Positions 1 to 7,779 of a stretch of 13,688 bases of DNA are shown here, in pieces. Under the pieces are notes generated by a model. That model was given only the letters and a program-made list of their open reading frames with translations, ran no database searches and was not told the origin of the DNA. Position 1 is the stretch's first letter, and each line of letters begins with the position of its first letter. The stretch comes from Gammaproteobacteria bacterium (lineage in GTDB: Bacteria; Pseudomonadota; Gammaproteobacteria; Enterobacterales; Kangiellaceae): contig JABXIW010000152.1 in the NCBI GenBank assembly GCA_013372875.1, positions 1-13,688 on the forward strand, given 5' to 3'. The translations under genes were made by a program, and so were the position numbers.

Positions 1-1046
1 AAGCGGGCGAAGTTGGCTTCGTGATTGCTGGTATTAAAGAAATTCAAGGCGCTCCAGTAGGCGACACTATTACTACGGCAAAAGACCCTGCTAAAGAAGC
101 GCTACCTGGATTTAAGCAAGTTAAACCTCAGGTTTATGCGGGCTTGTTCCCTGTGAATTCCGATGAGTATGAAAATTTCCGAGATGCCTTAGCCAAGCTA
201 AGTTTGAATGATGCGTCATTATTCTATGAGCCGGAAAATTCAACTGCGTTAGGTTTTGGCTTCCGTTGTGGCTTTTTGGGAATGCTGCACATGGAGATCA
301 TCCAAGAGCGCTTAGAGCGTGAATATAACTTGGATCTGATCACCACTGCGCCAACGGTAATTTATGAAGTGGAAACTACTGATGGCGAAACCCTGTATGT
401 AGATAATCCGTCTAAGCTACCGCCAGTTTCGAATATAAAGGCCATTCGCGAACCAATTTGTGAGGCCAATATTTTAGTGCCGCAAGAGCATTTGGGCGCT
501 GTGATTACCTTGTGTGTGGAAAAGCGCGGCATTCAAACCAAAATGCAGTATGCGGGTAATCAAGTGTCACTGAGCTATGATTTACCGATGAACGAAGCGG
601 TATTGGATTTCTTTGATCGTCTAAAGTCAGTAAGTCGTGGTTATGCTTCATTAGATTACAGTTTCAAACGTTTCCAAGAAGATAAATTGGTCAGAACGGA
701 TATCTTAATCAATGGCGAGCGAGTGGATGCTTTGGCCTTGATTGTGCATGCTGAGCAAGCTCAGTATAAAGGTCGCGAGTTGGTGGAAAAGATGAAGGAA
801 ATTATTCCACGCCAAATGTTTGAAGTGGCGATCCAAGCAGCCATAGGCAATCACATTATTGCTCGCTCAACGGTTAAAGCGTTGCGCAAAAATGTACTGG
901 CTAAATGTTACGGTGGTGACGTTTCACGTAAACGTAAGCTGCTAGAAAAACAAAAAGCGGGTAAAAAACGCATGAAACAGGTGGGTAAAGTGGAAATACC
1001 GCAAGAGGCGTTTTTAGCAGTGTTGCACGTAGGCAAAGATAAGTAG
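1..1046 (+). CDS. lepA: Elongation factor 4 (LepA), 3' part only
   Basis: The gene enters from the left edge. The first complete codon is at base 3 and 347 codons remain before TAG, against about 600 in full-length LepA, so the N-terminal GTPase domain lies outside the window. LepA is a ribosome-binding translational GTPase related to EF-G that acts on stalled or assembling ribosomes. The visible part begins with the family stretch [20 protein letters not shown] and continues through the EF-G-like domains, with [16 protein letters not shown] as a landmark. It ends in the LepA-specific C-terminal domain, marked by [14 protein letters not shown] followed by a lysine-rich segment. The sequence is intact up to the stop. 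lepB follows 90 nt downstream, the usual arrangement in gammaproteobacteria. Identification is by recognition of family motifs and is very secure. Confidence 0.97.
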   Translation, partial: AGEVGFVIAGIKEIQGAPVGDTITTAKDPAKEALPGFKQVKPQVYAGLFPVNSDEYENFRDALAKLSLNDASLFYEPENSTALGFGFRCGFLGMLHMEIIQERLEREYNLDLITTAPTVIYEVETTDGETLYVDNPSKLPPVSNIKAIREPICEANILVPQEHLGAVITLCVEKRGIQTKMQYAGNQVSLSYDLPMNEAVLDFFDRLKSVSRGYASLDYSFKRFQEDKLVRTDILINGERVDALALIVHAEQAQYKGRELVEKMKEIIPRQMFEVAIQAAIGNHIIARSTVKALRKNVLAKCYGGDVSRKRKLLEKQKAGKKRMKQVGKVEIPQEAFLAVLHVGKDK

Positions 1047-1080
1047 TTAAGGCATTAATCGTTTGTTACAAAGGATTAAA

Positions 1081-1106
1081 TTGCTAACCATAAAAATCCT
1101 TATAAT
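1081..1106 (+). promoter_or_regulatory. Possible promoter before lepB
   Basis: A perfect TATAAT lies at 1101-1106, about 30 nt upstream of the lepB start. The best -35-like hexamer is TTGCTA at 1081-1086, but the 14-nt spacer is shorter than normal, and no better -35 sits at 16-18 nt. The 90-nt gap after lepA leaves room for a promoter that adds to read-through from upstream. This rests on the -10 match alone. Confidence 0.3.
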
Positions 1107-1136
1107 GGCTTAATAGAATATATAAAAAGGCGGACA

Positions 1137-2060
1137 ATGATTTATTACGATTTTGGGTTTTATTTAACCGTCGGTACTGTGATTACTGGCATTATTACTT
1201 TAATTGATAAGTATAAATGGCGCCCAGAACGAGTGGCCAAAGGCTTAAAATATAACGAGAAAGGTGAAGAAATCATGCCTTTCCATGTGGATTTATCACG
1301 CTCTATTTTCCCGATTATCTTTGTGATTCTGATTTTGCGCTCCTTTCTGTACGAGCCTTATCGAATTCCATCTGCGAGTATGAATCCAGGGCTTTATTCG
1401 GGCGATTTTATTACCGTTAATAAATTTGCTTATGGCATTCGTTTGCCAGTTACAAACACTCAAATTATCCCTGTGGGCGAGCCGCAAAGAGGCGATGTAA
1501 TTGTTTTTCATCCGCCAAATTTGAATGACCCAACAAAAGCTATTCAAGCTGCTTACATTAAAAGGTTATATGGGCTACCAGGTGATACGCTGCATTGGGA
1601 TCAAGGAACTCTGACAATTGAGCCTAAATGTGATAATGGTCAAACTTGTGAGTCGATGGTGATTAAAGCAGAGCTAAAATCTTTAGAAGTACCTGAGCTA
1701 GTAAAAGAATCGGTATATAATTTTAATTTATACAAGCAGAAAGTTGGCGATAAAGAGCATGAGCTGCTATTTGTTGAAAAGCCGTATTTAGGAGCTTTGG
1801 GTAACGAATGGACAATTACCATTCCTGAAGGTAAGTACTTCGCTATGGGCGATCATAGAGATAATAGTACTGATGCGCGCGCTTGGTATGCTAGAAACCC
1901 GAATGCCTTTATCGACCGTGAAGCGATAATTGGCCGTGCCGCTGGTCGCTGGCTCTATATGAAATTTGCTGATACGCCAGACTTCACTATCCCAATTTGG
2001 AAGAAGCCTGTGTATTTACCTAGGGGTATAAGTTTTGATAGAGTAGGAACTATCAACTAA
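1137..2060 (+). CDS. lepB: Signal peptidase I (leader peptidase)
   Basis: This inner-membrane serine protease removes signal peptides from exported proteins. The 307-residue product has two N-terminal membrane segments (about residues 6-22 and 56-72) and then the periplasmic catalytic domain. The nucleophile motif IPSASMNPG places the catalytic serine at Ser81, and the general base is Lys142 in YIKRLYGLPGD. The GDHRDNSTDAR box at 238-248 keeps the serine and aspartate (Ser244, Asp246) matching E. coli Ser278 and Asp280, but has His where Asn is usual and Ala where Ser is usual. About 75 residues between the lysine motif and that box form a variable insert with a Cys pair (165 and 171) that could form a disulfide. 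The ATG at 1137 is preceded by AAGGCGG. The next gene starts 9 nt after the stop. Confidence 0.97.
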   Translation: MIYYDFGFYLTVGTVITGIITLIDKYKWRPERVAKGLKYNEKGEEIMPFHVDLSRSIFPIIFVILILRSFLYEPYRIPSASMNPGLYSGDFITVNKFAYGIRLPVTNTQIIPVGEPQRGDVIVFHPPNLNDPTKAIQAAYIKRLYGLPGDTLHWDQGTLTIEPKCDNGQTCESMVIKAELKSLEVPELVKESVYNFNLYKQKVGDKEHELLFVEKPYLGALGNEWTITIPEGKYFAMGDHRDNSTDARAWYARNPNAFIDREAIIGRAAGRWLYMKFADTPDFTIPIWKKPVYLPRGISFDRVGTIN

Positions 2061-2069
2061 GGAAATATA

Positions 2070-2465
2070 ATGCAAAAGCAGACTGGGGGATTTATGAAGG
2101 AATTGAATAGAAATAAAGTGACTGGAGTTACGGCAGCCGGCTGGTTGATAATTGTTATGGTGGTTTTATTTTTTATTTACCTTGCGATTAAACTGATTCC
2201 TGTATATATGGAGTATGGGAGTATCAAAAGCTCAATGACTTCACTGTACGAGCAGCGAGTTGGAAACCAGACCCCGGGGGAAATTAAAAAACTTTTCCAA
2301 AGACGCTTGGATGTAAACGATATTGAAATTATCAAAGGAAGTGATGCTGTTGTAACAGCTACCCCTCAAGGTAAAGTCATCGTTGTAGAATATGAAAAAA
2401 AAGTTCATTTGTTTGGCAATGTGAGTGCACTGGTTGAGTTTAAAAACGAGCAACCACTTCAATAA
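2070..2465 (+). CDS. DUF4845 single-pass membrane protein
   Basis: The product has 131 residues and is the small DUF4845 protein that commonly sits between lepB and rnc in gamma- and betaproteobacteria. Its function is not known. A short basic N-terminus is followed by one membrane helix at about residues 21-43. A soluble domain of about 85 residues follows, expected outside the cytoplasm, ending in the family-like stretch [17 protein letters not shown]. Two starts are possible. ATG 2070 has AAGGA about 6 nt upstream. ATG 2094 (residue 9) has GGGGGA close in front, but only 3 nt away. I chose 2070 for its better spacing. It lies 9 nt after lepB and 32 nt before rnc, so co-transcription is likely. 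The context suggests a link to the membrane or to export, but that is inference. Confidence 0.85.
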   Translation: MQKQTGGFMKELNRNKVTGVTAAGWLIIVMVVLFFIYLAIKLIPVYMEYGSIKSSMTSLYEQRVGNQTPGEIKKLFQRRLDVNDIEIIKGSDAVVTATPQGKVIVVEYEKKVHLFGNVSALVEFKNEQPLQ

Positions 2466-2497
2466 TCACAACAGAGACGCCTGATTGCTTAACTCTT

Positions 2498-3199
2498 ATG
2501 CCCAATAAAAAAAATCTGCAAGAGCGATTATTAAGGCGTCTTGATTATCAATTTTCCAATCAAAAATTATTTAAACAGGCGCTGACTCACAGAAGCGCCT
2601 CTGGTTCTCATAACGAACGTTTAGAGTTTTTAGGTGATGCCATCTTAGGTATGGTGATTGCGGAAGCTTTGTTTGAAAAATTTCCTAAAACCGATGAAGG
2701 AAAGCTAAGCCGATTACGTTCATCCTTAGTAAAGGGTAAAACTCTATCTGAGTTAGCTCTAGAATTGGAGTTAGGTGAGTGTTTGTATTTAGGCGAAGGC
2801 GAGCTCAAAACGGGCGGCTTTCGTCGCGGCTCAATTTTGGCGGATGCTTTTGAAGCTCTACTTGGTGCGGTTTACCTAGATTCTGATTTCAATACTACCA
2901 AGTCTTTAATTCAAAATTTATATCAAACACGATTAGATTCTTTATCGTTAGAAACAGTGGTCAAAGATCCAAAAACTCGTTTACAAGAGTGGTTGCAATC
3001 CAGAAAATCTGAACTTCCAGAATATGATTTGATTAAAATTTCAGGGGAAGCTCATCAGCAACATTTTGAAGTCGTCTGCCGAGTAGATTTCTCAGGTAGT
3101 AAACAAACTGATGGTGATGGGACCAGTCGCCGTAATGCTGAGCAAATGGCCGCCAAAAAAATGTTGATTATGTTACTCGATCTACAAAAAGGCCAATAA
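2498..3199 (+). CDS. rnc: Ribonuclease III
   Basis: This dsRNA-specific endonuclease processes rRNA precursors and structured mRNAs in the cytoplasm. The 233-residue length is normal for the family. The RNase III domain covers about residues 6-150. The signature [11 protein letters not shown] includes Glu40, Glu43 and Asp47. The second acidic cluster, DAFEALLGA, gives Asp116 and Glu119, so the metal-binding residues are all present. The dsRNA-binding domain covers about 155-226, from [11 protein letters not shown] to the [13 protein letters not shown] helix. The ATG at 2498 has no convincing Shine-Dalgarno sequence, so translation may depend on upstream reading or be weak. I found no clear hairpin in the 32-nt gap that would suggest self-cleavage control. 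era follows after 10 nt, the standard rnc-era pairing. Confidence 0.97.
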   Translation: MPNKKNLQERLLRRLDYQFSNQKLFKQALTHRSASGSHNERLEFLGDAILGMVIAEALFEKFPKTDEGKLSRLRSSLVKGKTLSELALELELGECLYLGEGELKTGGFRRGSILADAFEALLGAVYLDSDFNTTKSLIQNLYQTRLDSLSLETVVKDPKTRLQEWLQSRKSELPEYDLIKISGEAHQQHFEVVCRVDFSGSKQTDGDGTSRRNAEQMAAKKMLIMLLDLQKGQ

Positions 3200-3209
3200 A
3201 GGAAATTTT

Positions 3210-4121
3210 ATGGGCTTAGATACTAATCCAGATTTTCGTTGCGGTTATGTGGCCGTATTAGGGCGCCCTAATGTGGGCAAATCTACCCTAATGAATCATA
3301 TTCTTGGTCAAAAGGTCAGTATTACTTCGCGAAAACCGCAGACCACTCGCCACCGAGTTTTGGGTATTTACACTGACGATGATGCGCAAATTTTATTTGT
3401 TGATACTCCCGGTATTCATAAAAAAGAAGCTCGCACTATCAATCGCTATATGAACCGAGCTGCGACTAGCTCAATCGATTATGTGGACATAGTGATTTTT
3501 GTGGTTGATGGCACCATCTGGTCGGAAGATGATGAGCACGCTTTACAGAAACTTAAAGAAGCTAACTGTAAGAGTATTTTGTTTGTTAATAAAGTCGATA
3601 AGATAAAGAATAAAGAAGAATTATTGCCTTTTTTAGAAGATCTTGGGCAAAAGCACGATTTCGATATGATTTACCCGGGCTCGGCGCTTAAAGGTGATAA
3701 TCTCGATTCATTATTGGCAACACTAAAAGAGTGGTTACCCCAAGGCGATCTCTTTTATCCTGAAGATTATATTACCGATCGCAGTTCGCGCTTTATGGCA
3801 GCGGAATTGGTGCGCGAAAAACTCATGCGCACCCTTGGCGATGAAATTCCTTATTCTTCTACAGTGGAAATTGAACAATTTAAGCAGCAAAACAATGGTG
3901 TACTGCAAATCAACGCTCTGATTTTGGTAGAAAGAAATAGTCAAAAATCGATTATTATCGGTAAACAAGGTGCTCGATTAAAACAAATTGGCCGCGATGC
4001 GCGGCTGGATATGGAAGAGCAGTTTGGACAGAAAGTTTTCTTAGAAATTTGGGTTAAAGTTAAAGATGGTTGGGCGGATGATGAGAGGGCGCTTAGATCT
4101 TTAGGTTATGATCAAGATTAA
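3210..4121 (+). CDS. era: GTPase Era, 30S ribosome assembly factor
   Basis: Era binds the 3' end of 16S rRNA and helps mature the small ribosomal subunit. The 303-residue protein has the full set of GTPase motifs: P-loop GRPNVGKS at 18-25, the QTTRH switch I at 44-48, DTPG at 65-68, NKVD at 127-130 and the SAL motif at 158-160. The C-terminal KH RNA-binding domain has its GxxG loop as GKQG at 251-254, within IIIGKQGARLKQIG. A good AAAGGA site precedes the ATG at 3210. Its TAA stop overlaps the next ATG in the sequence TAATG, so translation of recO is probably coupled to era. Nothing is missing or unusual. Confidence 0.98.
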   Translation: MGLDTNPDFRCGYVAVLGRPNVGKSTLMNHILGQKVSITSRKPQTTRHRVLGIYTDDDAQILFVDTPGIHKKEARTINRYMNRAATSSIDYVDIVIFVVDGTIWSEDDEHALQKLKEANCKSILFVNKVDKIKNKEELLPFLEDLGQKHDFDMIYPGSALKGDNLDSLLATLKEWLPQGDLFYPEDYITDRSSRFMAAELVREKLMRTLGDEIPYSSTVEIEQFKQQNNGVLQINALILVERNSQKSIIIGKQGARLKQIGRDARLDMEEQFGQKVFLEIWVKVKDGWADDERALRSLGYDQD

Positions 4122-4837
4122 TGTCTGAGCAAACTCAAACTTCAGCATTTATTCTCCACACGCGACCTTTTAAAGAAACGAGTTTGCTTGTCGAAGCCTT
4201 TACCATGTCGGAAGGAAGGGTTAGTTTGGTCGCCAAGGGTGCTCGTTCACAATCTAAAAAAAATAACCGCCGAGCTTTATTACAACCTTTTCAGCCGTTA
4301 CAGATTAGTTGGCTTGGCCGTTCGAATCTAAAGACATTGAAACAGCTAGATTCTAATGGGCTGCCATATCATTTAATGGGCATTAATAATCTTTGTGGGC
4401 TTTATCTTAATGAGCTTTTGTTAAAGCTGTTGATTCAGTGGGATCCGCATCCTGAGTTATTTGATGTATATCAAGATACTTTGAAGCTGTTGCAAAACAA
4501 TAAAACACCGCAAACTATTTTGCGTGAATTTGAACTTTATTTGCTCGATGAGCTGGGCTATGGCATCGATTGGGCTGCGGATATCAATGGCGATTTAATA
4601 GATGACCAATTAAGTTACTCTTATATTCCGCAACAAGGTTTTGCCATTGAGCAGCTGAAAAGAGGATTGTTAATTCAGGGTCAACTGATTAATGCGGTTG
4701 CGCAGCGTGACTGGCATCAAAAAGGAAGTTTGGCGTTGGCCAGAACTATTAGCAAACACATTATCGATCAGATTCTTGATGGCAAAGAGCTTAATAGTCG
4801 TAAACTTTTACAACAAACGCTTGCACTTCAAGCCTAA
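4121..4837 (+). CDS. recO: DNA repair protein RecO
   Basis: RecO helps load RecA onto SSB-coated single-stranded DNA in the RecFOR pathway and can anneal DNA strands. The 238-residue product has an N-terminal OB-fold region (about residues 5-80, beginning SAFILHTRPFKETSLLVEAF and containing VSLVAKGAR) and a helical C-terminal region with LNELLLKLL and the FELYLLDELGYG landmark. Only one cysteine (Cys92) is present, so the four-cysteine zinc site of many Gram-positive RecO proteins is absent, as in E. coli. The start shares one base with the era stop, and the absence of its own strong ribosome-binding site supports translational coupling. A 61-nt gap separates it from pdxJ. Confidence 0.95.
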   Translation: MSEQTQTSAFILHTRPFKETSLLVEAFTMSEGRVSLVAKGARSQSKKNNRRALLQPFQPLQISWLGRSNLKTLKQLDSNGLPYHLMGINNLCGLYLNELLLKLLIQWDPHPELFDVYQDTLKLLQNNKTPQTILREFELYLLDELGYGIDWAADINGDLIDDQLSYSYIPQQGFAIEQLKRGLLIQGQLINAVAQRDWHQKGSLALARTISKHIIDQILDGKELNSRKLLQQTLALQA

Positions 4838-4898
4838 GCTCACTAGCCTATCACTATGATTTTTGTTTGAATCTTTGTACCAATACAAGGGGTAAATA

Positions 4899-5663
4899 AT
4901 GACTCCCGTTAACCACTTCCAGCCAATTTTATTAGGGGTCAATATTGACCATATTGCTACTTTACGTAATGCACGCGGCACTCAATATCCTGATCCAGTG
5001 CAGGCAGCTTTTGTCGCTGAGCAAAATGGTGCCGATGGTATAACCATTCATCTGCGTGAAGATCGCCGCCATATTACTGATCGTGATGTGGAGCAGTTGG
5101 CGAATACCATTCAAACCCGTATGAATTTGGAAATGGCGGTGACTGATGAAATGTTGTCTATTGCCGAGAAAATCAAACCAACTTATGTCTGTTTAGTACC
5201 TGAAAAAAGAGAAGAGTTGACCACCGAAGGCGGTTTGGATGTCAAAGGTCAAGAATCCAAAATTCAAGAAGCATGTCATCGTATGGCCGAAGCGGGCATC
5301 AAAGTATCCTTGTTTATCGATGCTAATGAGGAACAAATTGACGCTGCAGCCCGTACGGGAGCTGAATATATTGAACTGCACACGGGCGAATATGCCGATG
5401 CAGAGTCAGAGCAAATTCAGCAAGAAGAACTAGTTCGAATCCAGCATGGCGTTAGTCATGCGGCTAGCGAAGGCTTATTGGTTAATGCCGGTCATGGGCT
5501 GCATTATCATAATGTACAGCCTATTGCGGCGATTAAAGATATTATTGAGTTAAATATTGGCCATGCCATCATTGGTCGTGCGGTATTATCGGGCTTAGAT
5601 AAAGCAGTCGCTGATATGAAAAAGCTGATGACTGAAGCGCGCCAATGGGCTTATCAAGGTTAA
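4899..5663 (+). CDS. pdxJ: Pyridoxine 5'-phosphate synthase
   Basis: PdxJ closes the pyridine ring in vitamin B6 synthesis, joining 1-deoxyxylulose 5-phosphate and 3-amino-2-oxopropyl phosphate to form pyridoxine 5'-phosphate. The 254-residue TIM-barrel protein carries the family blocks [20 protein letters not shown] at 14-33, [20 protein letters not shown] at 44-63, LNLEMA-type RMNLEMAVT at 74-82 and [11 protein letters not shown] at 195-205. His51, Glu78 and His199 match the catalytic residues of the E. coli enzyme with a constant offset of six. The ATG at 4899 has an AAGGGG ribosome-binding site at 4887-4892. The recO-pdxJ-acpS order is conserved in gammaproteobacteria, and acpS begins 10 nt later. 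Confidence 0.98.
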   Translation: MTPVNHFQPILLGVNIDHIATLRNARGTQYPDPVQAAFVAEQNGADGITIHLREDRRHITDRDVEQLANTIQTRMNLEMAVTDEMLSIAEKIKPTYVCLVPEKREELTTEGGLDVKGQESKIQEACHRMAEAGIKVSLFIDANEEQIDAAARTGAEYIELHTGEYADAESEQIQQEELVRIQHGVSHAASEGLLVNAGHGLHYHNVQPIAAIKDIIELNIGHAIIGRAVLSGLDKAVADMKKLMTEARQWAYQG

Positions 5664-5673
5664 CCTAAAGTTT

Positions 5674-6066
5674 ATGATTTTTGGAATTGGTACTGACATA
5701 ATTTCACTTGAGCGTATCGAGCAATCGCTAGAGCGCAATGGTGATAAGTTTGCAGAAAGAATTTTGTCCGAAGCAGAGCTTGGGAAATACCAAGAGCTTT
5801 GTGAGAAACGCCCAAGGAACAAAGTTGCTTTTTTAGCAAAACGTTTTGCCGCCAAAGAAGCCATTTCCAAAGCGCTGGGCACAGGAATGCGCAAAGGTAT
5901 CGATTTTGTGCAACTATCTATTATTCATGATGCACTGGGTAAGCCTATGGTTACCCTATCTGGTAAAGCTGAACAATGGGCAAAACAGAATCATATTCAA
6001 AAAGTTCAAGTGACTATTTCCGATGAAAAGCATTATGCGATAGCTTTTGCGGTGGCGGAGTGTTAA
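5674..6066 (+). CDS. acpS: Holo-[acyl-carrier-protein] synthase
   Basis: AcpS transfers 4'-phosphopantetheine from CoA to a serine of apo-acyl carrier protein, activating it for fatty acid synthesis. The 130-residue product has normal length. GIGTDII at 4-10 provides the Mg-binding Asp8, and KRFAAKEAISKALGTG at 56-71 provides Glu62 of the second conserved metal-binding motif. The stretch VTISDEKHYAIAFAV near the end is also typical. The ATG lies 10 nt after the pdxJ stop with only a weak AAAG upstream, so coupling with pdxJ is plausible. Its last four bases (6063-6066) overlap the stop codon of an opposing small gene, making a tight convergent junction with no room for a separate terminator. 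Confidence 0.96.
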   Translation: MIFGIGTDIISLERIEQSLERNGDKFAERILSEAELGKYQELCEKRPRNKVAFLAKRFAAKEAISKALGTGMRKGIDFVQLSIIHDALGKPMVTLSGKAEQWAKQNHIQKVQVTISDEKHYAIAFAVAEC

Positions 6067-6311
6067 TTACTTATACGCTTGTAAATCCCACTAATATTTT
6101 TAGATGAAAGGTAATCACTAAGCTCATTAATAAGGGTTAATTCATTTTTGCTGATTTGATCAGTAATAGATCCTGCACCGCCCCATAAGTTAATATCCTT
6201 TGCAATTTCTTCTAAGCTTTTATTCGACAATGCTTTCAAGTATTTAGAAGTGGCTATATCATAAACAGATAGCGCACTAGAAAGCTCTAATAATATTGAT
6301 TTGGCGGACAT
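6063..6311 (-). CDS. Small unknown protein, 82 residues
   Basis: I do not recognise this gene with certainty. It encodes 82 residues with no signal peptide or membrane helix. It looks mostly helical, with a central motif WGGAGSITDQ at 43-52. That motif recalls the GGMGSxND stretch I associate with small DUF6966-type proteins, some of which look like immunity proteins; this is from memory and weak. The ATG at 6311 lies 3 nt after the stop of the dehydrogenase gene upstream on the same strand, so the two are probably translated together. The possible ribosome-binding site is a weak GGAT about 8 nt before the start. The 3' end overlaps that of acpS by 4 bp. The close packing supports a real gene, but the function is open. 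Confidence 0.6.
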   Translation of the reverse strand: MSAKSILLELSSALSVYDIATSKYLKALSNKSLEEIAKDINLWGGAGSITDQISKNELTLINELSDYLSSKNISGIYKRISN

Positions 6312-6314
6312 ATA

Positions 6315-7160
6315 TTAATCCAAAAATAAATCCTTTTTGATATGCTCTTCAAAATCCGGGTTATAAGCATACTTGGAAAAGTCGGTTTCGCCAGCGGCTT
6401 TTAGTACTTCCTCATCAATGAGCCATAAGCCGGTATAATTCTGACTTGGGTGAGTCAGAATAACTTTGGCGGCATCGGCCATAATGGCGGGCGTTCTGGC
6501 GTAATTCAGCATCTCTTTATTGCCCACTGCAAATTTAATGGCGGCGGTAGCGATATAGGTTTGTGGCCATAAGGTGTTGACCGCAATACCGTATTCTTTA
6601 AACTCTTCCGCCATACCTTTGGATAACAGGCTCATGCCATATTTGGACAAGGTATAAGGCGAATAGTCTTTGAGCCATTTGATGTTCATATTAATCGGCG
6701 GCGACAGGCTTAAAATATGTGGGTTGTCGGACTGTTTTAAATAAGGCAACGCATAATGAGCAAAGGCATAAACCGCACGAGAATTGATCTGCTGCATCAA
6801 GTCATAGCGCACTGGAGAAGTATCTGCGACTTTGGTTAAGCTGATAGCTCCTGCATTGTTAACGACAATATCAATGCCGGCAAACTCTTCGGCAACGGTT
6901 TTGCAGAGTTTCTTAATGGCCTTCTCATCGCGCACATCCAGTTGCACAGGAACCGCGCGACCACCAAAATCTTCGATCTCTTTGGCAACGCTATGAATCG
7001 TGCCAGGCAACTTAGGGTGGGGCTCGGCAGACTTGGCGGCGATAATCACAATGGCGCCTTCTTTGGCACAAGTGACGGCAATTTCGCGGCCAATGCCACG
7101 GCTCGCGCCAGTAATGATCACGACTTTATCTTTTAAAGATGTATTATTAATATTTGGCAC
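6315..7160 (-). CDS. HSDL2-like short-chain dehydrogenase/reductase
   Basis: This is an NAD(P)-dependent oxidoreductase of 281 residues with a Rossmann fold. The cofactor motif TGASRGIG is at 17-24 and NNAG at 101-104, the catalytic pair is Tyr169 and Lys173 in YTLSK, and the serine region reads LSLSPP at 150-155. The LSPP stretch, the KYGMS block and NTLWPQTYIATAA resemble the SDR domain of hydroxysteroid dehydrogenase-like protein 2. The SCP2 lipid-carrier domain of animal HSDL2 is absent. The substrate cannot be told from sequence; a fatty-acyl or lipid substrate is only a guess. The start is GTG at 7160, preceded by AAGG about 9 nt away. The gene lies 15 nt after the peroxidase gene and 3 nt before the 82-residue gene, so these three probably form an operon. 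Confidence 0.88.
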   Translation of the reverse strand: MPNINNTSLKDKVVIITGASRGIGREIAVTCAKEGAIVIIAAKSAEPHPKLPGTIHSVAKEIEDFGGRAVPVQLDVRDEKAIKKLCKTVAEEFAGIDIVVNNAGAISLTKVADTSPVRYDLMQQINSRAVYAFAHYALPYLKQSDNPHILSLSPPINMNIKWLKDYSPYTLSKYGMSLLSKGMAEEFKEYGIAVNTLWPQTYIATAAIKFAVGNKEMLNYARTPAIMADAAKVILTHPSQNYTGLWLIDEEVLKAAGETDFSKYAYNPDFEEHIKKDLFLD

Positions 7161-7175
7161 TTAAATCTACCTTGG

Positions 7176-7661
7176 CTATTTGGAGAGTTCTTGTTCAATA
7201 GCACTTTCGAGTTTATGCGGCTTAGTAATAGTGGCAAAACGTTTGACTACTTTACCATCTTTACCTACTAAAAATTTAGTGAAGTTCCACTTAACATTGG
7301 TGCTACCAAAGAAACCACGGGCATTATCTTTTAAATAAGCAAATGCAGGGTGAGTATCATCGCCATTCACATCAACTTTTGAAAACAGCGGAAAAGAAAT
7401 ATTAAAGTTCAGGTCGCAGAAATTTTTGATTTCTTCGTCTGAGCCTTTTTCTTGGTCCTTAAACTGGTTACAAGGGAAAGCCAAAATCTCAAAGCCCTGA
7501 TCTTTATATTTAGCATACAGTTCCTGCAAGCCTTTATATTGCGGGGTAAAACCGCAGGCACTGGCAGTATTTACAACCAGTAACACTTTTCCTTGGTATT
7601 CACTTAAAGAAATCTCTTTGCCATTATTTAAAACCGCCGAGTAATCGTATATGGTAGACAT
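7176..7661 (-). CDS. Glutathione peroxidase family thiol peroxidase
   Basis: The enzyme reduces hydrogen peroxide or lipid hydroperoxides. The 161-residue product contains the family blocks VVNTASACGFTPQY, with peroxidatic Cys36, LAFPCNQF at 60-67 and WNFTKF at 125-130. The Gln70, Trp125 and Asn126 environment of the active site is present. Cys36 replaces selenocysteine. Cys82, in the NFCDLNF stretch, sits where the resolving cysteine of thioredoxin-dependent members lies, so thioredoxin is the more likely electron donor than glutathione (inference). A longer reading from 7697 is possible, but the ATG at 7661 matches the usual N-terminus (MSTIYDYSA) and has GGAG 8 nt upstream, which decides the start. 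No signal peptide is visible, so it should be cytoplasmic. It is first in a three-gene minus-strand run. Confidence 0.93.
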   Translation of the reverse strand: MSTIYDYSAVLNNGKEISLSEYQGKVLLVVNTASACGFTPQYKGLQELYAKYKDQGFEILAFPCNQFKDQEKGSDEEIKNFCDLNFNISFPLFSKVDVNGDDTHPAFAYLKDNARGFFGSTNVKWNFTKFLVGKDGKVVKRFATITKPHKLESAIEQELSK

Positions 7662-7691
7662 CAATTTGGCTCCATTAGCTTGAATATCCAC

Positions 7692-7720
7692 ATTCAACCG
7701 CTACTGGTCTGCGCTGTCAA
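7692..7720 (-). promoter_or_regulatory. Likely promoter for the peroxidase operon
   Basis: On the minus strand a perfect TTGACA (7720-7715) is followed, after a 17-nt spacer, by TTGAAT (7697-7692). Expected transcription would begin about 25 nt before the ATG at 7661. The -35 is consensus but the -10 is weak, lacking the conserved second-position A, so an activator or a different -10 is possible. Confidence 0.4.
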
Positions 7721-7779
7721 GTTTAAACAGCTGGACGATATTTTTATCGGCACAGCTGGTATAAAAATAGAGAGAAACT

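Noticed and set aside
5239..5433. 64-codon reading frame inside pdxJ
   Set aside because: It is a same-strand shifted frame within an intact, clearly identified gene, with no independent signals.
7662..7697. Twelve-residue N-terminal extension of the peroxidase
   Set aside because: It overlaps the predicted -10 box, has no good ribosome-binding site, and the ATG at 7661 has GGAG at ideal spacing and the family-typical N-terminus.
7757..7765. Extended -10-like TGGTATAAA before the M28 peptidase gene
   Set aside because: Transcription from it would start about 8 nt before the ATG, leaving the ribosome-binding site outside or at the very end of the message, and no -35 is present. The real promoter is probably elsewhere in the 118-bp divergent gap.
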